A DNA stretch of 64,000 nucleotides from Malaciobacter halophilus (GCF_002837275.1 NZ_NXIF01000027.1:62001-126000), one strand, 5' to 3'. Shown: positions 1 to 8,691, counted from the stretch's first letter. Program-made: numbers and translations. The notes: generated by a model from the letters alone, not told the origin.

Positions 1-947
1 GAAATGTCATTCTTTTTTAAACCAAAATAACACATTGATTGAGTAATAGAATTAAATTCATTAGAAGATTCATTTAGTAAATATATTTTTTTAATCTTTG
101 AATTATTAATCATATATTGTCTTAATGAACTAGATGTATGATCAGATAATAAAGAGGATGGAATAATAACTCCAATTACAGATTCATCTGCACTAAACCG
201 AGTATATATAAGTTCAAGAAAAACTTTGTATAAATTTATTGTACCTTGTTGTAAATATAACTCTTTTTTAATTAATTTAGACACTTGCTTACAATAACTC
301 TGATACTCTTTATAGTCTTCTTTATTAAATTCTTTTGAAGATGCCTTTAGATTTCTATAAGGAGGGTTTGTTAAAACAATATCGAATTTAAAATTTTCAC
401 CAAATAATGATTTTACAGTGTGTACTTTATTATCATTATAAATAACATTACCTACATAAGTATTATTATTCTTTATTTTGTATTTAATTTTAAATTTAAC
501 CTCTATAAATTTTGAAATCAATTTTTTAGCTAATTTTATAGCTAAATTATCAATATCTGATATATAAATATTTGATAAGACATCTTTTATTTCTATCTCA
601 TTTAAAGAACAATGCTTATCTATGTATTCTAAGTATGCAATTACAAAAACACCTAGTCCTACACAAGGTTCTAAAAGCTTTGAATTTATTATTTCTTTAT
701 TAAAACCATCCATTGCTTCTTTTGTTATTTGGTAAGCTAACTTAAAATTTGTATAGTAAATACCGTGTTGTTTTCTTATAGATATTTTAGAATACTTTTC
801 ATATTCTTTTAAAAGTTGATAATCTAGTAAAATTTCATCTATTAACTGTATGTAGTTATTTTTATCAATTAAATTAATTTTCTCTAAAATTTCGTTAACT
901 TTCATATCATTATAAACAGATGAATTTGAAATGATTGATTTGGTCAA
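1..947 (-). CDS. N6-adenine DNA methyltransferase (partial, runs off left edge)
   Basis: About 315 codons are visible; the C-terminus lies outside the window. Reading from the TTG at 947, I see HGIYYT (residues 61-66), a SAM-binding motif I of the form EPCVGLGVF (93-101) and the catalytic motif IV TNPPY (193-197). This order is that of gamma-class adenine methylases of restriction-modification and related defence systems (Eco57I-like). The TTG start is chosen because AAGGG lies five bases upstream; an in-frame ATG at 905 has no ribosome binding site. Whether a nuclease or specificity domain follows cannot be seen. Identification as an adenine methylase is firm; the system type is inference. 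Confidence 0.85.
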   Translation of the reverse strand, partial: MTKSIISNSSVYNDMKVNEILEKINLIDKNNYIQLIDEILLDYQLLKEYEKYSKISIRKQHGIYYTNFKLAYQITKEAMDGFNKEIINSKLLEPCVGLGVFVIAYLEYIDKHCSLNEIEIKDVLSNIYISDIDNLAIKLAKKLISKFIEVKFKIKYKIKNNNTYVGNVIYNDNKVHTVKSLFGENFKFDIVLTNPPYRNLKASSKEFNKEDYKEYQSYCKQVSKLIKKELYLQQGTINLYKVFLELIYTRFSADESVIGVIIPSSLLSDHTSSSLRQYMINNSKIKKIYLLNESSNEFNSITQSMCYFGLKKNDI

Positions 948-996
948 AATTACCCTTTTTATTTATATAATACAATAATTTTTGCTAAATATATGA

Positions 997-1019
997 AAAT
1001 ATTTCATTTTGAAATATTT
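997..1019. promoter_or_regulatory. Perfect inverted repeat upstream of the methyltransferase gene
   Basis: AAATATTTCA and its exact complement TGAAATATTT are separated by TTT. The repeat lies about 50 bases upstream of the methylase TTG, just upstream of an AT-rich -10-like stretch (about 965-975 on the minus strand), so it would cover the -35 region. An operator is plausible, since methylase genes are often autoregulated or controlled by a C protein, but it could simply be an AT-rich palindrome. Confidence 0.4.
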
Positions 1020-1571
1020 ATTTGGATTTTATCAAATGAGTTCCTAAAGACACATAAAGTATGCTTTTACAAATTAGATTTTTAATTTAATTCTTGTGTT
1101 TTCAACCTAAATTTATATTACATATATTAGTATTTAATTTAGGAAATTAGTATTTTTTATTGTTGTTAGTAATGAAGAAAATCTAAATAAATAGTTTTTA
1201 TATATTTTGCTAAACTACCTCTAACTTGTATGGTTTTATAACCTTTTTTTAGAGATATAATTTGTTCCCAAAAGTGTTCAAGAAGTAGAATTTATAGATT
1301 CTCTCAAACCCTTAAGACTTTTTGAATAACAAAAATCATTTTAAATAAGTTACTAAAATTAAACTTCTAATCAACTCTCCTTATTATTAATAATAATTAT
1401 TGAAACATATGAAGAACAATTTGAGAGTTTCAAATTTAAAAAATTTAGAAGTGGCAATACTGAATACAATCTATTATTAGAAGATTACATATACTTTTTT
1501 GAAGAATATTTTGAAAAAGAAAAAGATATTTATATAAAAAAATAGATATATAGCTAGAAATAAGCTAGAAA
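1020..1571. other. Gene-poor AT-rich region with decayed reading frames
   Basis: No intact gene was found on either strand. Short stretches read like protein C-termini without starts, for example at about 1265-1330 (ending SLKPLRLFE then stop) and 1363-1545. The region separates the methyltransferase from aroE and looks like the edge of an accessory island, but I see no integrase, tRNA or flanking repeat that would prove it. Confidence 0.4.
1363..1545 (+). pseudogene. Possible gene remnant (C-terminal fragment)
   Basis: An open frame of 60 codons without an ATG, GTG or TTG start ends in TAG at 1543. From about 1396 it reads like real protein, with acidic and aromatic residues (ETYEEQFESFKFKKF, then LLLEDYIYFFEEYFEKEK). 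There is no ribosome binding site and a stop lies just upstream at 1360. I do not recognise the family. It may be the decayed tail of a gene, or chance in AT-rich DNA. Confidence 0.25.
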
Positions 1572-1594
1572 AAGAGGAGTTTTATTCTCCTCTT
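1572..1594 (-). terminator. Rho-independent terminator of aroE
   Basis: An 8-bp stem (AAGAGGAG at 1572-1579 with CTCCTCTT at 1587-1594) has a 7-base loop and is followed on the minus strand by TTTTTC. It overlaps the end of the aroE coding sequence. Confidence 0.8.
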
Positions 1595-2397
1595 AATCCT
1601 TTTCTCATTGTCTCAACTACTGAATTATCGGCTTTTGTGTTAGTGAAAAGCTCAAATGCAAGTAAGCCTTGATATAAAAGCATATCTTCTCCATCTTTTG
1701 TTTTTAAACCCTCTTTCTTTGCGAGTTTTAAAAATGCAGTTTCTTTCCCATATACACAGTCAAAAGCGTATTTAGAGTTTAAAAATACATTTTCTAATTG
1801 CGCTTTATTCATAGGAAGATTTTCATCTTTTAATCCTGCACTTGTAGAGTTTACAACTAAGTCAAAATAGTCTAATCTAAAATCTTTCCATGAAAAACAT
1901 TTAATATTTTTTTGTTTAAAAAATTCTAGTTTTGAATCACTTCTATTTACAACTGTAACATCAATCTTTTTTTCTTGTAGTGCAAGAGCAATTGCTTTTG
2001 CCGTTCCACCAGCACCTAAAACAAGAACTTTATTAACATCTTTAAAGCTTTCAATAGCTTTTAAGAATCCAGGAGCATCTGTATTGTATGCTATTACTTT
2101 TTTGTCTTTTTTTATATATGTATTTACAGCTTGAATCTCATTTGCAATACCTACAACTTCATCAGCTTGTTTAAAAGCTTGTTCTTTATGAGGTACTGTA
2201 ATATTTGCACCACTATATAAATTGTTTAAAAACTCTTCTTTTAGTTTTTTACCATCTTTTAAGTGGTGTTTTTTATAAACTGCATCAATATTTAAAAATT
2301 CGAAAGCACTATTATGCATTTGAGGTGACTTAGAATGTTCTACTGGATCACCAAAAATTGCATATACTTGTGTATTATTTGTTATATTTTCCGACAT
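1582..2397 (-). CDS. aroE: Shikimate dehydrogenase
   Basis: This enzyme reduces 3-dehydroshikimate to shikimate with NADPH in the cytoplasmic aromatic amino acid (chorismate) pathway. The 271-aa length is normal. Substrate-binding SKSPQMHN is at residues 22-29, NITVPHKE with the catalytic Lys71 at 65-72, NTDAPGF near 105, the nucleotide-binding GAGGTAKA near 128, and DCVYG near 215. It is transcribed alone, divergently from pgeF, and ends in its own terminator. No other aro gene is nearby. Identification is firm. Confidence 0.96.
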   Translation of the reverse strand: MSENITNNTQVYAIFGDPVEHSKSPQMHNSAFEFLNIDAVYKKHHLKDGKKLKEEFLNNLYSGANITVPHKEQAFKQADEVVGIANEIQAVNTYIKKDKKVIAYNTDAPGFLKAIESFKDVNKVLVLGAGGTAKAIALALQEKKIDVTVVNRSDSKLEFFKQKNIKCFSWKDFRLDYFDLVVNSTSAGLKDENLPMNKAQLENVFLNSKYAFDCVYGKETAFLKLAKKEGLKTKDGEDMLLYQGLLAFELFTNTKADNSVVETMRKGLRGE

Positions 2398-2461
2398 TAT
2401 TTACCTTTATGAAGTCGTGATTTTATCTAAAATATTATAATATAAAATTAAATGAAAAAAG

Positions 2462-2475
2462 TTACAATATTGTAA
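2462..2475. promoter_or_regulatory. 14-bp perfect palindrome between aroE and pgeF
   Basis: TTACAATATTGTAA is a perfect palindrome in the 96-bp divergent intergenic space, about 18 bp before the pgeF start. Its position would let a dimeric regulator act on pgeF or on both genes. In DNA this AT-rich a chance palindrome is possible. Confidence 0.3.
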
Positions 2476-2493
2476 TCCTTTTAAAAGTGAGAT

Positions 2494-3165
2494 ATGATGG
2501 AAGTTTTAAAAATATTTACAAATAAAAAAGATGGTAATCTTGCATATCATGTAAACGATAAAAAATGTAATGTTGATAGAAATAGAGAAGCTTTAAAAAA
2601 ATATGGATTTACAATAAACAATTTAAGATATATGAATCAGGTTCATAAAAATAGAGTTATTTGTGTTTCTAAAAACTCTTTAAAATTAATAGATGAGTGT
2701 GATGCACTTATTACATCTGAAAAAAATCTTCCTTTGATGGTTATGGTTGCAGATTGTATACCAATATTGCTTTATGATGAAGTTTCAGAAGTTATCGCAG
2801 CTATTCATGCAGGTAGAAATTCAACTTTTTTGAATATAAGTAAGATAACTGCACAAAAAATGATAAAAGAGTTCAATTGTCAGCCAAAAAACATAAAAGC
2901 AATTTTAGGGCCATCTATTCAAAAGTGTTGTTATGAAGTAAGTCAAGAATTAGCAAATATTGTAAAAACTTCTTTTGGAGAAGAGTTTGTAAACAATAGA
3001 AATATTGACTTACAAGGAATAAATAAAAAACAACTAAAAGAGCTTGGAATAACAAATATTGAAGTTTCAAATCATTGTACAAAATGTACTGATGATAAAT
3101 ACTTTTCATATAGGCTTATTTCTGATACTGGAAGATTTGCAGGAGTTATAGAATTAAAAGAGTAG
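2494..3165 (+). CDS. pgeF: Polyphenol oxidase / laccase-domain protein, PgeF (YfiH) family
   Basis: Family members act on purine nucleosides, and E. coli PgeF edits mis-incorporated L-serine in peptidoglycan precursors. The metal-site residues are visible in order: His in NQVHKNRV (about 50), Cys in VADCIPILLYD (about 87) and His in AAIHAGR (about 104). The ends CTKCTDDKYFSYR and TGRFAGVI are also typical. The usual HAGWRG is reduced to HAGRN. Length is 223 aa. Two ATGs in tandem (2494, 2497) make the start uncertain by one codon. It stands alone before the malic enzyme gene. The family is firm; the substrate in this organism is not known. Confidence 0.88.
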   Translation: MMEVLKIFTNKKDGNLAYHVNDKKCNVDRNREALKKYGFTINNLRYMNQVHKNRVICVSKNSLKLIDECDALITSEKNLPLMVMVADCIPILLYDEVSEVIAAIHAGRNSTFLNISKITAQKMIKEFNCQPKNIKAILGPSIQKCCYEVSQELANIVKTSFGEEFVNNRNIDLQGINKKQLKELGITNIEVSNHCTKCTDDKYFSYRLISDTGRFAGVIELKE

Positions 3166-3289
3166 GTTATATTTAAGATAAATGTTTATAATATGTATTA
3201 ATTATGTAAAAAATATATAAAAATCGGCTTAAGTATATAAAAAATAGAGATTTTTCATAAAATATTAATAAAATTAAGTTTCGATTTGT

Positions 3290-3295
3290 TACAAT
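3290..3295 (+). promoter_or_regulatory. Probable -10 box of the malic enzyme promoter
   Basis: TACAAT follows a T-rich stretch, 33 bp before the ATG at 3328, with no clear -35 box. This is the usual form of a housekeeping sigma promoter in Campylobacterota. AAAGG seven bases before the ATG is the ribosome binding site. Confidence 0.5.
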
Positions 3296-3327
3296 TGCGC
3301 TTCAAATTACACTGAGAAAGGTTAGAG

Positions 3328-4584
3328 ATGAGCGTTAAAGTTACAAAACAAGAGGCTTTAGATTATCATAAAAGTCCAAATCCAGGGAAAGTTGCAATTG
3401 CAACAACTACTGAATTAGAAACACAAAGAGATTTATCACTTGCATATTCACCAGGTGTTGCTTTTCCTTGTGAAGAGATTAAAAAAGATCCAAAATTAGC
3501 ATATGAATATACTGCAAAAAGTAATCTTGTAGCAGTAGTTTCAAATGGTACAGCTGTACTAGGTTTAGGTGACATTGGGGCACTGGCATCAAAACCTGTA
3601 ATGGAAGGTAAAGCTGTATTATTTAAAAAATTCGCTGCTGTTGATTCTTTTGATATTGAAGTTGATGCAACTGATGTTGATAAATTTTGTGAAGCAGTAA
3701 AAGCTATTTCTCCTACATTTGGAGGTATTAACTTAGAAGATATTAAAGCACCTGAGTGTTTTGAAATAGAAAAAAGATTAATTGAAGAGTTAAATATACC
3801 AGTTATGCATGATGACCAGCATGGAACTGCAATTATTACAACTGCTGCATTAATAAACGCAAGTGAAATGATGAATAAAGCAGTAGAAGATATGAAAGTA
3901 GTTGTTGTAGGAGCTGGTGCTTCTGCTATTGCTTGTTCTACTATGTATAAAGAGCTTGGAGTAAAAACATTAATTATGTGTGACTCAAAAGGAGTTATTC
4001 ATAAAGGAAGAAAAGATTTAAATAAATATAAAAAAGATTTTGTAGTAGAAGAAGCTCTTAGTTTAGAAGAAGCATTTACAGGAGCAGATATGGTACTTGG
4101 ATTATCAAGACCAGGAACTTTTACTAAAGAGCATATTGCACTTATGAATGAAGAACCAATTGTATTTACATTAGCAAATCCAACTCCAGAGTTATTCCCT
4201 GATGAAGTTAAAGAAGCTAGACCAAAAGCTATTGTCGGAACAGGAAGAAGTGATTTTCCTAACCAAGTAAATAATGTTTTAGGATTTCCTTTTATTTTTA
4301 GAGGGGCACTTGATGTTAAAACTAGAAAAATCAATATGACAATGAAAATGGCTGCGGCAAAAGCAATTGCTAATTTAGCAAGACAACCATTAACTGATGA
4401 ATTAAAAGAGTCTTTTGGTGATTTAACTTATGGAAGAGAGTATATTATTCCTATCCCATTTGATAAAAGACTTATGGTAGAAGTTTCTAGTGCTGTTGCA
4501 AATGCTGCTGTTCAAACAGGTGTAGCAAGAGTAAAAGAGTTTGATTTAGAGGCTTACAGAAAAAATTTAGCTGCAATGATATAA
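3328..4584 (+). CDS. maeB: Malic enzyme (malate dehydrogenase, oxaloacetate-decarboxylating)
   Basis: The enzyme converts malate to pyruvate and CO2 with reduction of NAD(P), linking the TCA cycle to gluconeogenic carbon. The 418-aa protein is the short bacterial form without the C-terminal phosphotransacetylase domain of E. coli MaeB. GDIGALASKPVMEGK is near residue 80, NLEDIKAPECFEIE near 135, HDDQHGTAI near 162 and the nucleotide-binding GAGASAI near 196. It has its own promoter and a good ribosome binding site, and lies 67 bp upstream of purU. Cofactor preference (NAD or NADP) cannot be told by eye. Function is firm. Confidence 0.94.
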   Translation: MSVKVTKQEALDYHKSPNPGKVAIATTTELETQRDLSLAYSPGVAFPCEEIKKDPKLAYEYTAKSNLVAVVSNGTAVLGLGDIGALASKPVMEGKAVLFKKFAAVDSFDIEVDATDVDKFCEAVKAISPTFGGINLEDIKAPECFEIEKRLIEELNIPVMHDDQHGTAIITTAALINASEMMNKAVEDMKVVVVGAGASAIACSTMYKELGVKTLIMCDSKGVIHKGRKDLNKYKKDFVVEEALSLEEAFTGADMVLGLSRPGTFTKEHIALMNEEPIVFTLANPTPELFPDEVKEARPKAIVGTGRSDFPNQVNNVLGFPFIFRGALDVKTRKINMTMKMAAAKAIANLARQPLTDELKESFGDLTYGREYIIPIPFDKRLMVEVSSAVANAAVQTGVARVKEFDLEAYRKNLAAMI

Positions 4585-4651
4585 ATCAATAATTAATCAA
4601 TAAAATGGTATTATTCTCATTTTAAAATTTAATGAGAATAATACTAGGATA

Positions 4652-5488
4652 ATGATGAAAGAGTACATACTTTTAATTGATACTACAGATGATAAAGGAC
4701 TTGTTTATAATATCTCAAAAGTTCTTTACGCAAATAACTTAAATATAGAACAAAACTCCGAATACGTTGATCCAGATACACTAAAATTTTTTATGAGAAC
4801 AGTTATTTCTGGAGATATTAAAAAAGATATTTTATTAAAAGAGTTAAAAGAGGTTCTTCCTTCAAACTCAACTATTAAGCTAACTGAAAAACAGAATAAA
4901 GATGTGGTTATATTAGCAACTAAAGAGAGTCATGTTTTAGGTGATTTATTAATTAGATATTTTGATGGCGAATTAAATGCAAATATAAAAGCAGTTATTG
5001 CAAATCATGAACATTTAAGAGATTTAGTTGAAAAATTTGATATACCATTTTATTGTATTAGTGCTGATGGTTTAAGTAGAGAAGAGCATGAAGATAAAAT
5101 GATTGAAAAAATCAATGAGTTTGAACCTGAGCTTATTGTATTAGCAAAATATATGAGAATATTGACACCAAAGTTTGTTAAAACTTATCCAAAAAAGGTT
5201 TTAAATATTCATCACTCGTTTTTACCTGCTTTTATTGGTGCAAACCCTTATAAACAAGCACATGATAGAGGTGTAAAAATTATTGGTGCAACGGCTCATT
5301 ATGTTACTGATGATTTAGATGAAGGTCCAATTATTTTTCAAGATGTTGTTAGAGTTGATCATACTTACTCTTGGCAAGAGATGAGAAATGCAGGAAGAAA
5401 TGTAGAGAAGATTGTTTTATATAATGCTTTTCAACTTCTACTTGATGATAAAGTTTTTGTACACAAAAATAAAACGGTAATTTTATAA
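4652..5488 (+). CDS. purU: Formyltetrahydrofolate deformylase
   Basis: PurU hydrolyses 10-formyl-THF to formate and THF, balancing one-carbon pools and supplying formate. An N-terminal ACT regulatory domain (about residues 5-80, starting EYILLIDTTDDKGLVYNISK) precedes a formyltransferase-fold catalytic domain. This includes NIHHSFLPAFIGANPYKQA (about 185-203), with the catalytic His, and ATAHYVTDDLDEGPII (about 215-230). Length 278 aa is normal. Two ATGs are in tandem; AGGA is better spaced for the second (4655). The stop abuts the trmL start, so the two are one operon. Confidence 0.95.
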   Translation: MMKEYILLIDTTDDKGLVYNISKVLYANNLNIEQNSEYVDPDTLKFFMRTVISGDIKKDILLKELKEVLPSNSTIKLTEKQNKDVVILATKESHVLGDLLIRYFDGELNANIKAVIANHEHLRDLVEKFDIPFYCISADGLSREEHEDKMIEKINEFEPELIVLAKYMRILTPKFVKTYPKKVLNIHHSFLPAFIGANPYKQAHDRGVKIIGATAHYVTDDLDEGPIIFQDVVRVDHTYSWQEMRNAGRNVEKIVLYNAFQLLLDDKVFVHKNKTVIL

Positions 5489-5953
5489 ATGTTTAATATA
5501 GTTTTACACGAACCAAGAATTCCTGGAAATGTTGGAACAATAGGAAGACTTGCTTTTGCATTAAATTGTAAGTTACATCTTATTAAACCTTATGGTTTTG
5601 GTGAAATCAATGAAAAACAAGTAAGACGAGCTGGACTTGATTATTGGTATGATTTAGAAGTTTATGAGTATGAAAATATAGAAGAGTTTTGGCAAAAATA
5701 TCCTATGAATGATAGACATTTTTTTGCAACTACAAAGACAAATAGAGTATATTTTCAAGCAGAGTTTAAAGAGGGTGATTTTTTCTATTTTGGTAGAGAA
5801 GATGCAGGACTTCCTCAAAGTTTTTTAGAAAAAAATGAACAAGGGTGTATTACTATTCCTATGACAAATAACGCAAGAAGTTTAAATATTGCAAACTCTG
5901 TATCTATTGTAGCTTATGAGGCACTAAGACAAAACTTTGCTAATTTTAAATAA
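5489..5953 (+). CDS. trmL: tRNA (cytidine/uridine-34 2'-O) methyltransferase
   Basis: TrmL methylates the wobble-base ribose of tRNA-Leu isoacceptors. This is a minimal 154-aa SPOUT (trefoil-knot) protein without an extra RNA-binding domain. EPRIPGNVGTIGRLAF is at 8-23, FGREDAGLP near 110 and the knot segment IPMTNNARSLNIANSVSIV near 127-145, all typical. Its ATG directly follows the purU stop, so translation is probably coupled. A terminator hairpin sits about 30 bp after the stop. Identification is firm. Confidence 0.94.
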   Translation: MFNIVLHEPRIPGNVGTIGRLAFALNCKLHLIKPYGFGEINEKQVRRAGLDYWYDLEVYEYENIEEFWQKYPMNDRHFFATTKTNRVYFQAEFKEGDFFYFGREDAGLPQSFLEKNEQGCITIPMTNNARSLNIANSVSIVAYEALRQNFANFK

Positions 5954-6170
5954 GTTTTTTACTTTTTTTAATTAGTTTTTTAACAGCTTCAAGTTTTTTT
6001 CGAAGCTGTTTTTTATCACTTTTATTTATTGCTTTTTTCTTTGCTTTTTTTAATTTGTCTTTTTTTATATACAACTCTTCAAGTATTTTTAAAACTTTTT
6101 TTGTTTTTATCTCTTCTTTGTTATTTCCCATCATCTCTTTTACTTTATTTATTAGTTTACTAAGAGGCAT
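5946..6170 (-). CDS. Small Lys-rich coiled-coil protein, unknown function
   Basis: This is a 74-aa, strongly basic and probably wholly helical protein; about a third of its residues are Lys (for example KKDKLKKAKKKAINK). No family was recognised. AGGAG lies nine bases before its ATG, which is inside the 3' end of the Na/Pi cotransporter gene (11-bp overlap), so it would be translated from that transcript. Its 3' end overlaps trmL by 8 bp, and the trmL terminator lies antisense within it. A low-complexity frame opposite T-rich DNA can be spurious, but the ribosome binding site and operon position favour a real gene. Confidence 0.5.
   Translation of the reverse strand: MPLSKLINKVKEMMGNNKEEIKTKKVLKILEELYIKKDKLKKAKKKAINKSDKKQLRKKLEAVKKLIKKSKKLI
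5982..6014 (+). terminator. Rho-independent terminator of the purU-trmL transcript
   Basis: AACAGCTTC (5982-5990) pairs perfectly with GAAGCTGTT (6002-6010), with an 11-base loop, and is followed by TTTT. It lies inside the antisense 74-aa reading frame. Confidence 0.75.
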
Positions 6171-7926
6171 CGTTTTCTTCTCCTATCTCTTTTAATAGTT
6201 CATCTTCTATAAATAGAATCATTGCTATTTCAAGAAGTTTTTTTTGAATAGAGTAAACAGTTGCGCTGTCATTTATAAAAGATGTTGCCATAGAAGCTTT
6301 GATTTTTTGTGTTCTAATTAGTTCATCTATTTTTTCACTGTTTGAAATATCATTTTGTATCAATGTATTTTTAATCACTTCTATTTGTGTTATTTTATCA
6401 AGTTCAGGTGTAGTTGCGTTATTTAATACATTAATATCAATAAAAATAGTTGCTAACTCTTCTCTTAATATATTGTACTCTTTTTTTATATACTCATTTT
6501 TACTTTTTAAATAAAAGTCCATATTTTTTTGTATATCTCTTGTATCTTTTAGAACTTCTACAATTAGCTTTGCACTTCTTTTAAAGTTTCCTGCAAGTTT
6601 TTGTTGAGAACTTGTCATATGTTCTTGTGCAAATGAAGAGTATTTTATTATTTCTCCATATAGATTTTTTATATTTGTTTGATATATTTCATCGATATTT
6701 GTATTTATTTTTTTAGGCTCTTTTTCTAATTGAAGTTTTAAATCCTCTTTTGTTTTTAATTGTGTTGTATGTAAACTTAAAGCATGAAGCATAGCTTTTT
6801 GACAAATTTCATAAAGATTTATGCACTCTTTTTTTAATGAAATTAAAGAACTGTTTGGAATATCAATATTTGATTTTAATAGATATTTTGGTTTTGAACT
6901 CTTTGAAACTTTTTTTCTAATAGTTCTTTTTGCTAAATTTACAATTACATTTATAAAAGGAGCAACTAAAATAACACCTAAAAGATTAAATATTGTGTGA
7001 AACAATGCAAGTTTCATACTATAATTTTGAGCATCAATACCAAAAAATGGAGCAAGAATATCAACTAAATCTCTTAATGAATATATAAATATTACAGCTA
7101 TAAATGCTGTAATTATATTAAATATAAAGTGTGCAAAAGCTAATCTTTTACCATTCTCATTTGAGGCAAGAGAACCAATAATTGCTGTAACTGTTGTCCC
7201 TATATTTGCACCAATTGCTAAAGCTAAGGCATTTACATAAATTATATTTCCTGCACTTAATGCTGTAATAATTATTGCCATAGTCGCACTACTAGATTGA
7301 ATAACTATTGTAGCAATAGCACCAATTAGAATATAAAGTATAATTCCTTTTATTCCTGTCAATGCAAATTGTGCTAAATCAATTGAGTCTTTTAATGTAT
7401 CAAAACCATCTTTCATATAAGAAATACCTAAAAAGATAAAACCTAAACCTAAAAGTACATTTCCTAAACCTTTGTAACCATTACTTTTAAAAAACCTAAG
7501 AATAACACCAAATATAATCATAGGCATAGCATAAGCAGAAATTTTTATTTTTAATCCTAAACTAGATACAATCCATGCAGTTGTTGTACTTCCTAAGTTT
7601 GAACCAAATACAATTCCTATCCCTTGTGCTAGTGTTAATAACTCAACAGATAAAAAAGAGATTACAATTACTGAAATTAAAGAAGAACTTTGCACAATAG
7701 AAGTAGCTAAAAAACCAGTAGTTATTGACTTAAAAAGATTATTTGTAAATCTTTGTAGCACTTTTTCCAATACTCCTCCAGAAAAGAGTTTGAATCCATT
7801 TTCCATAAAGTACATACCAATTAAGAAGATTGCAATACCACTTAAGATTATCTTTACGTTTTCTAAAGAAGATATAAAGTATGCTGCAAGTAGAAATGCC
7901 AACGCAATTGTTAAGTTTTTAACCAT
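6160..7926 (-). CDS. Na+/phosphate cotransporter family protein with PhoU-like domain
   Basis: This is an inner-membrane sodium-dependent phosphate transporter of the NptA/YjbB type. About eight or nine membrane segments occupy residues 1-330, arranged as two inverted repeats, each with the family signature QSSS (SIVQSSSLISV near 80 and IVIQSSSATMA near 210). Residues 345-588 are helical and soluble, like PhoU, and may gate transport. AGGATG precedes the ATG. It is followed by the overlapping small Lys-rich gene and diverges from the response regulator at 8032. Whether it imports or exports phosphate cannot be decided. Confidence 0.88.
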   Translation of the reverse strand: MVKNLTIALAFLLAAYFISSLENVKIILSGIAIFLIGMYFMENGFKLFSGGVLEKVLQRFTNNLFKSITTGFLATSIVQSSSLISVIVISFLSVELLTLAQGIGIVFGSNLGSTTTAWIVSSLGLKIKISAYAMPMIIFGVILRFFKSNGYKGLGNVLLGLGFIFLGISYMKDGFDTLKDSIDLAQFALTGIKGIILYILIGAIATIVIQSSSATMAIIITALSAGNIIYVNALALAIGANIGTTVTAIIGSLASNENGKRLAFAHFIFNIITAFIAVIFIYSLRDLVDILAPFFGIDAQNYSMKLALFHTIFNLLGVILVAPFINVIVNLAKRTIRKKVSKSSKPKYLLKSNIDIPNSSLISLKKECINLYEICQKAMLHALSLHTTQLKTKEDLKLQLEKEPKKINTNIDEIYQTNIKNLYGEIIKYSSFAQEHMTSSQQKLAGNFKRSAKLIVEVLKDTRDIQKNMDFYLKSKNEYIKKEYNILREELATIFIDINVLNNATTPELDKITQIEVIKNTLIQNDISNSEKIDELIRTQKIKASMATSFINDSATVYSIQKKLLEIAMILFIEDELLKEIGEENDAS

Positions 7927-8031
7927 AAAACATCCTGTAAAATATAGTTTAATTGTACATTATAACAAGAATTTTTATTAAATAAGGCTTGTTTAGATAA
8001 AATTTTAAAGATTTTTTTAAAGAAAGTAACA

Positions 8032-8691
8032 ATGAATAAAATATTAATATTAGAAGATGATGAACTTTTTGCACAAACTTTAGAGGATTTTTTGGAAGAA
8101 GAAGGCTTTGATGTTGATTTAGCATATAATGGAGAAGAAGCTTTAGAACTTAATTATGAAAATAATTATGATTTATATTTACTTGATATAAATGTACCTA
8201 AAATAAATGGTTTAGACTTATTAAAAGAGTTAAGAACAAGTGGAGATATGACTGCAACTATTTTTCTTACTTCTTATAAAGATAAACAAACTTTAGAAAA
8301 GGGATTTAACAATGGTTGTGACGATTATCTAAAAAAGCCAGTTGATTTAGATGAGTTACTTCTTAGAGTAAAATCTGTACTAAAAAGATGTGGAAAAAGT
8401 ATTAAAGAGATTAAACTTTGTGAAGATATTATATTTAATCCTATTACAAGAAGAGTCTATAAGAATTCACAAGATTTAAATGTTCCTATTAAAATAGTAT
8501 CTTTACTTGAACTTTTTTTAGAGAATAGAAATTCAATTATTTCAAAAGAGATGATTATTTCAAAACTGTGGAGTGTTAGTGAAGAGTATAGTGAAGGCTC
8601 AATTAGAGTTTACATAAATAATTTAAAAAAGATAATAGGAAAAGATAAAATTATAAATATAAAAGGAATAGGGTATAAAATTGAACTCTAA
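8032..8691 (+). CDS. OmpR/PhoB-family response regulator
   Basis: A receiver domain fills residues 1-118, with acidic residues in ILEDDELFAQTLED, the phospho-acceptor Asp in LYLLDINVP (about 52) and Lys in DYLKKPVD (about 103). A C-terminal winged helix (about 130-219) includes EEYSEGSIRVYINNLKK and GIGYKIEL. It is a transcription factor paired with the kinase at 8681, whose start overlaps this gene by 11 bp. The next genes are exbB-exbD-tonB, and the Na/Pi transporter is divergent. Either could be a target, but no binding site was identified. Confidence 0.92.
   Translation: MNKILILEDDELFAQTLEDFLEEEGFDVDLAYNGEEALELNYENNYDLYLLDINVPKINGLDLLKELRTSGDMTATIFLTSYKDKQTLEKGFNNGCDDYLKKPVDLDELLLRVKSVLKRCGKSIKEIKLCEDIIFNPITRRVYKNSQDLNVPIKIVSLLELFLENRNSIISKEMIISKLWSVSEEYSEGSIRVYINNLKKIIGKDKIINIKGIGYKIEL

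Noticed and set aside
3999-4334. 111-codon antisense frame inside the malic enzyme gene
   Set aside because: It is the mirror of a well-supported gene, lacks a ribosome binding site and has a composition typical of reverse-strand shadows.
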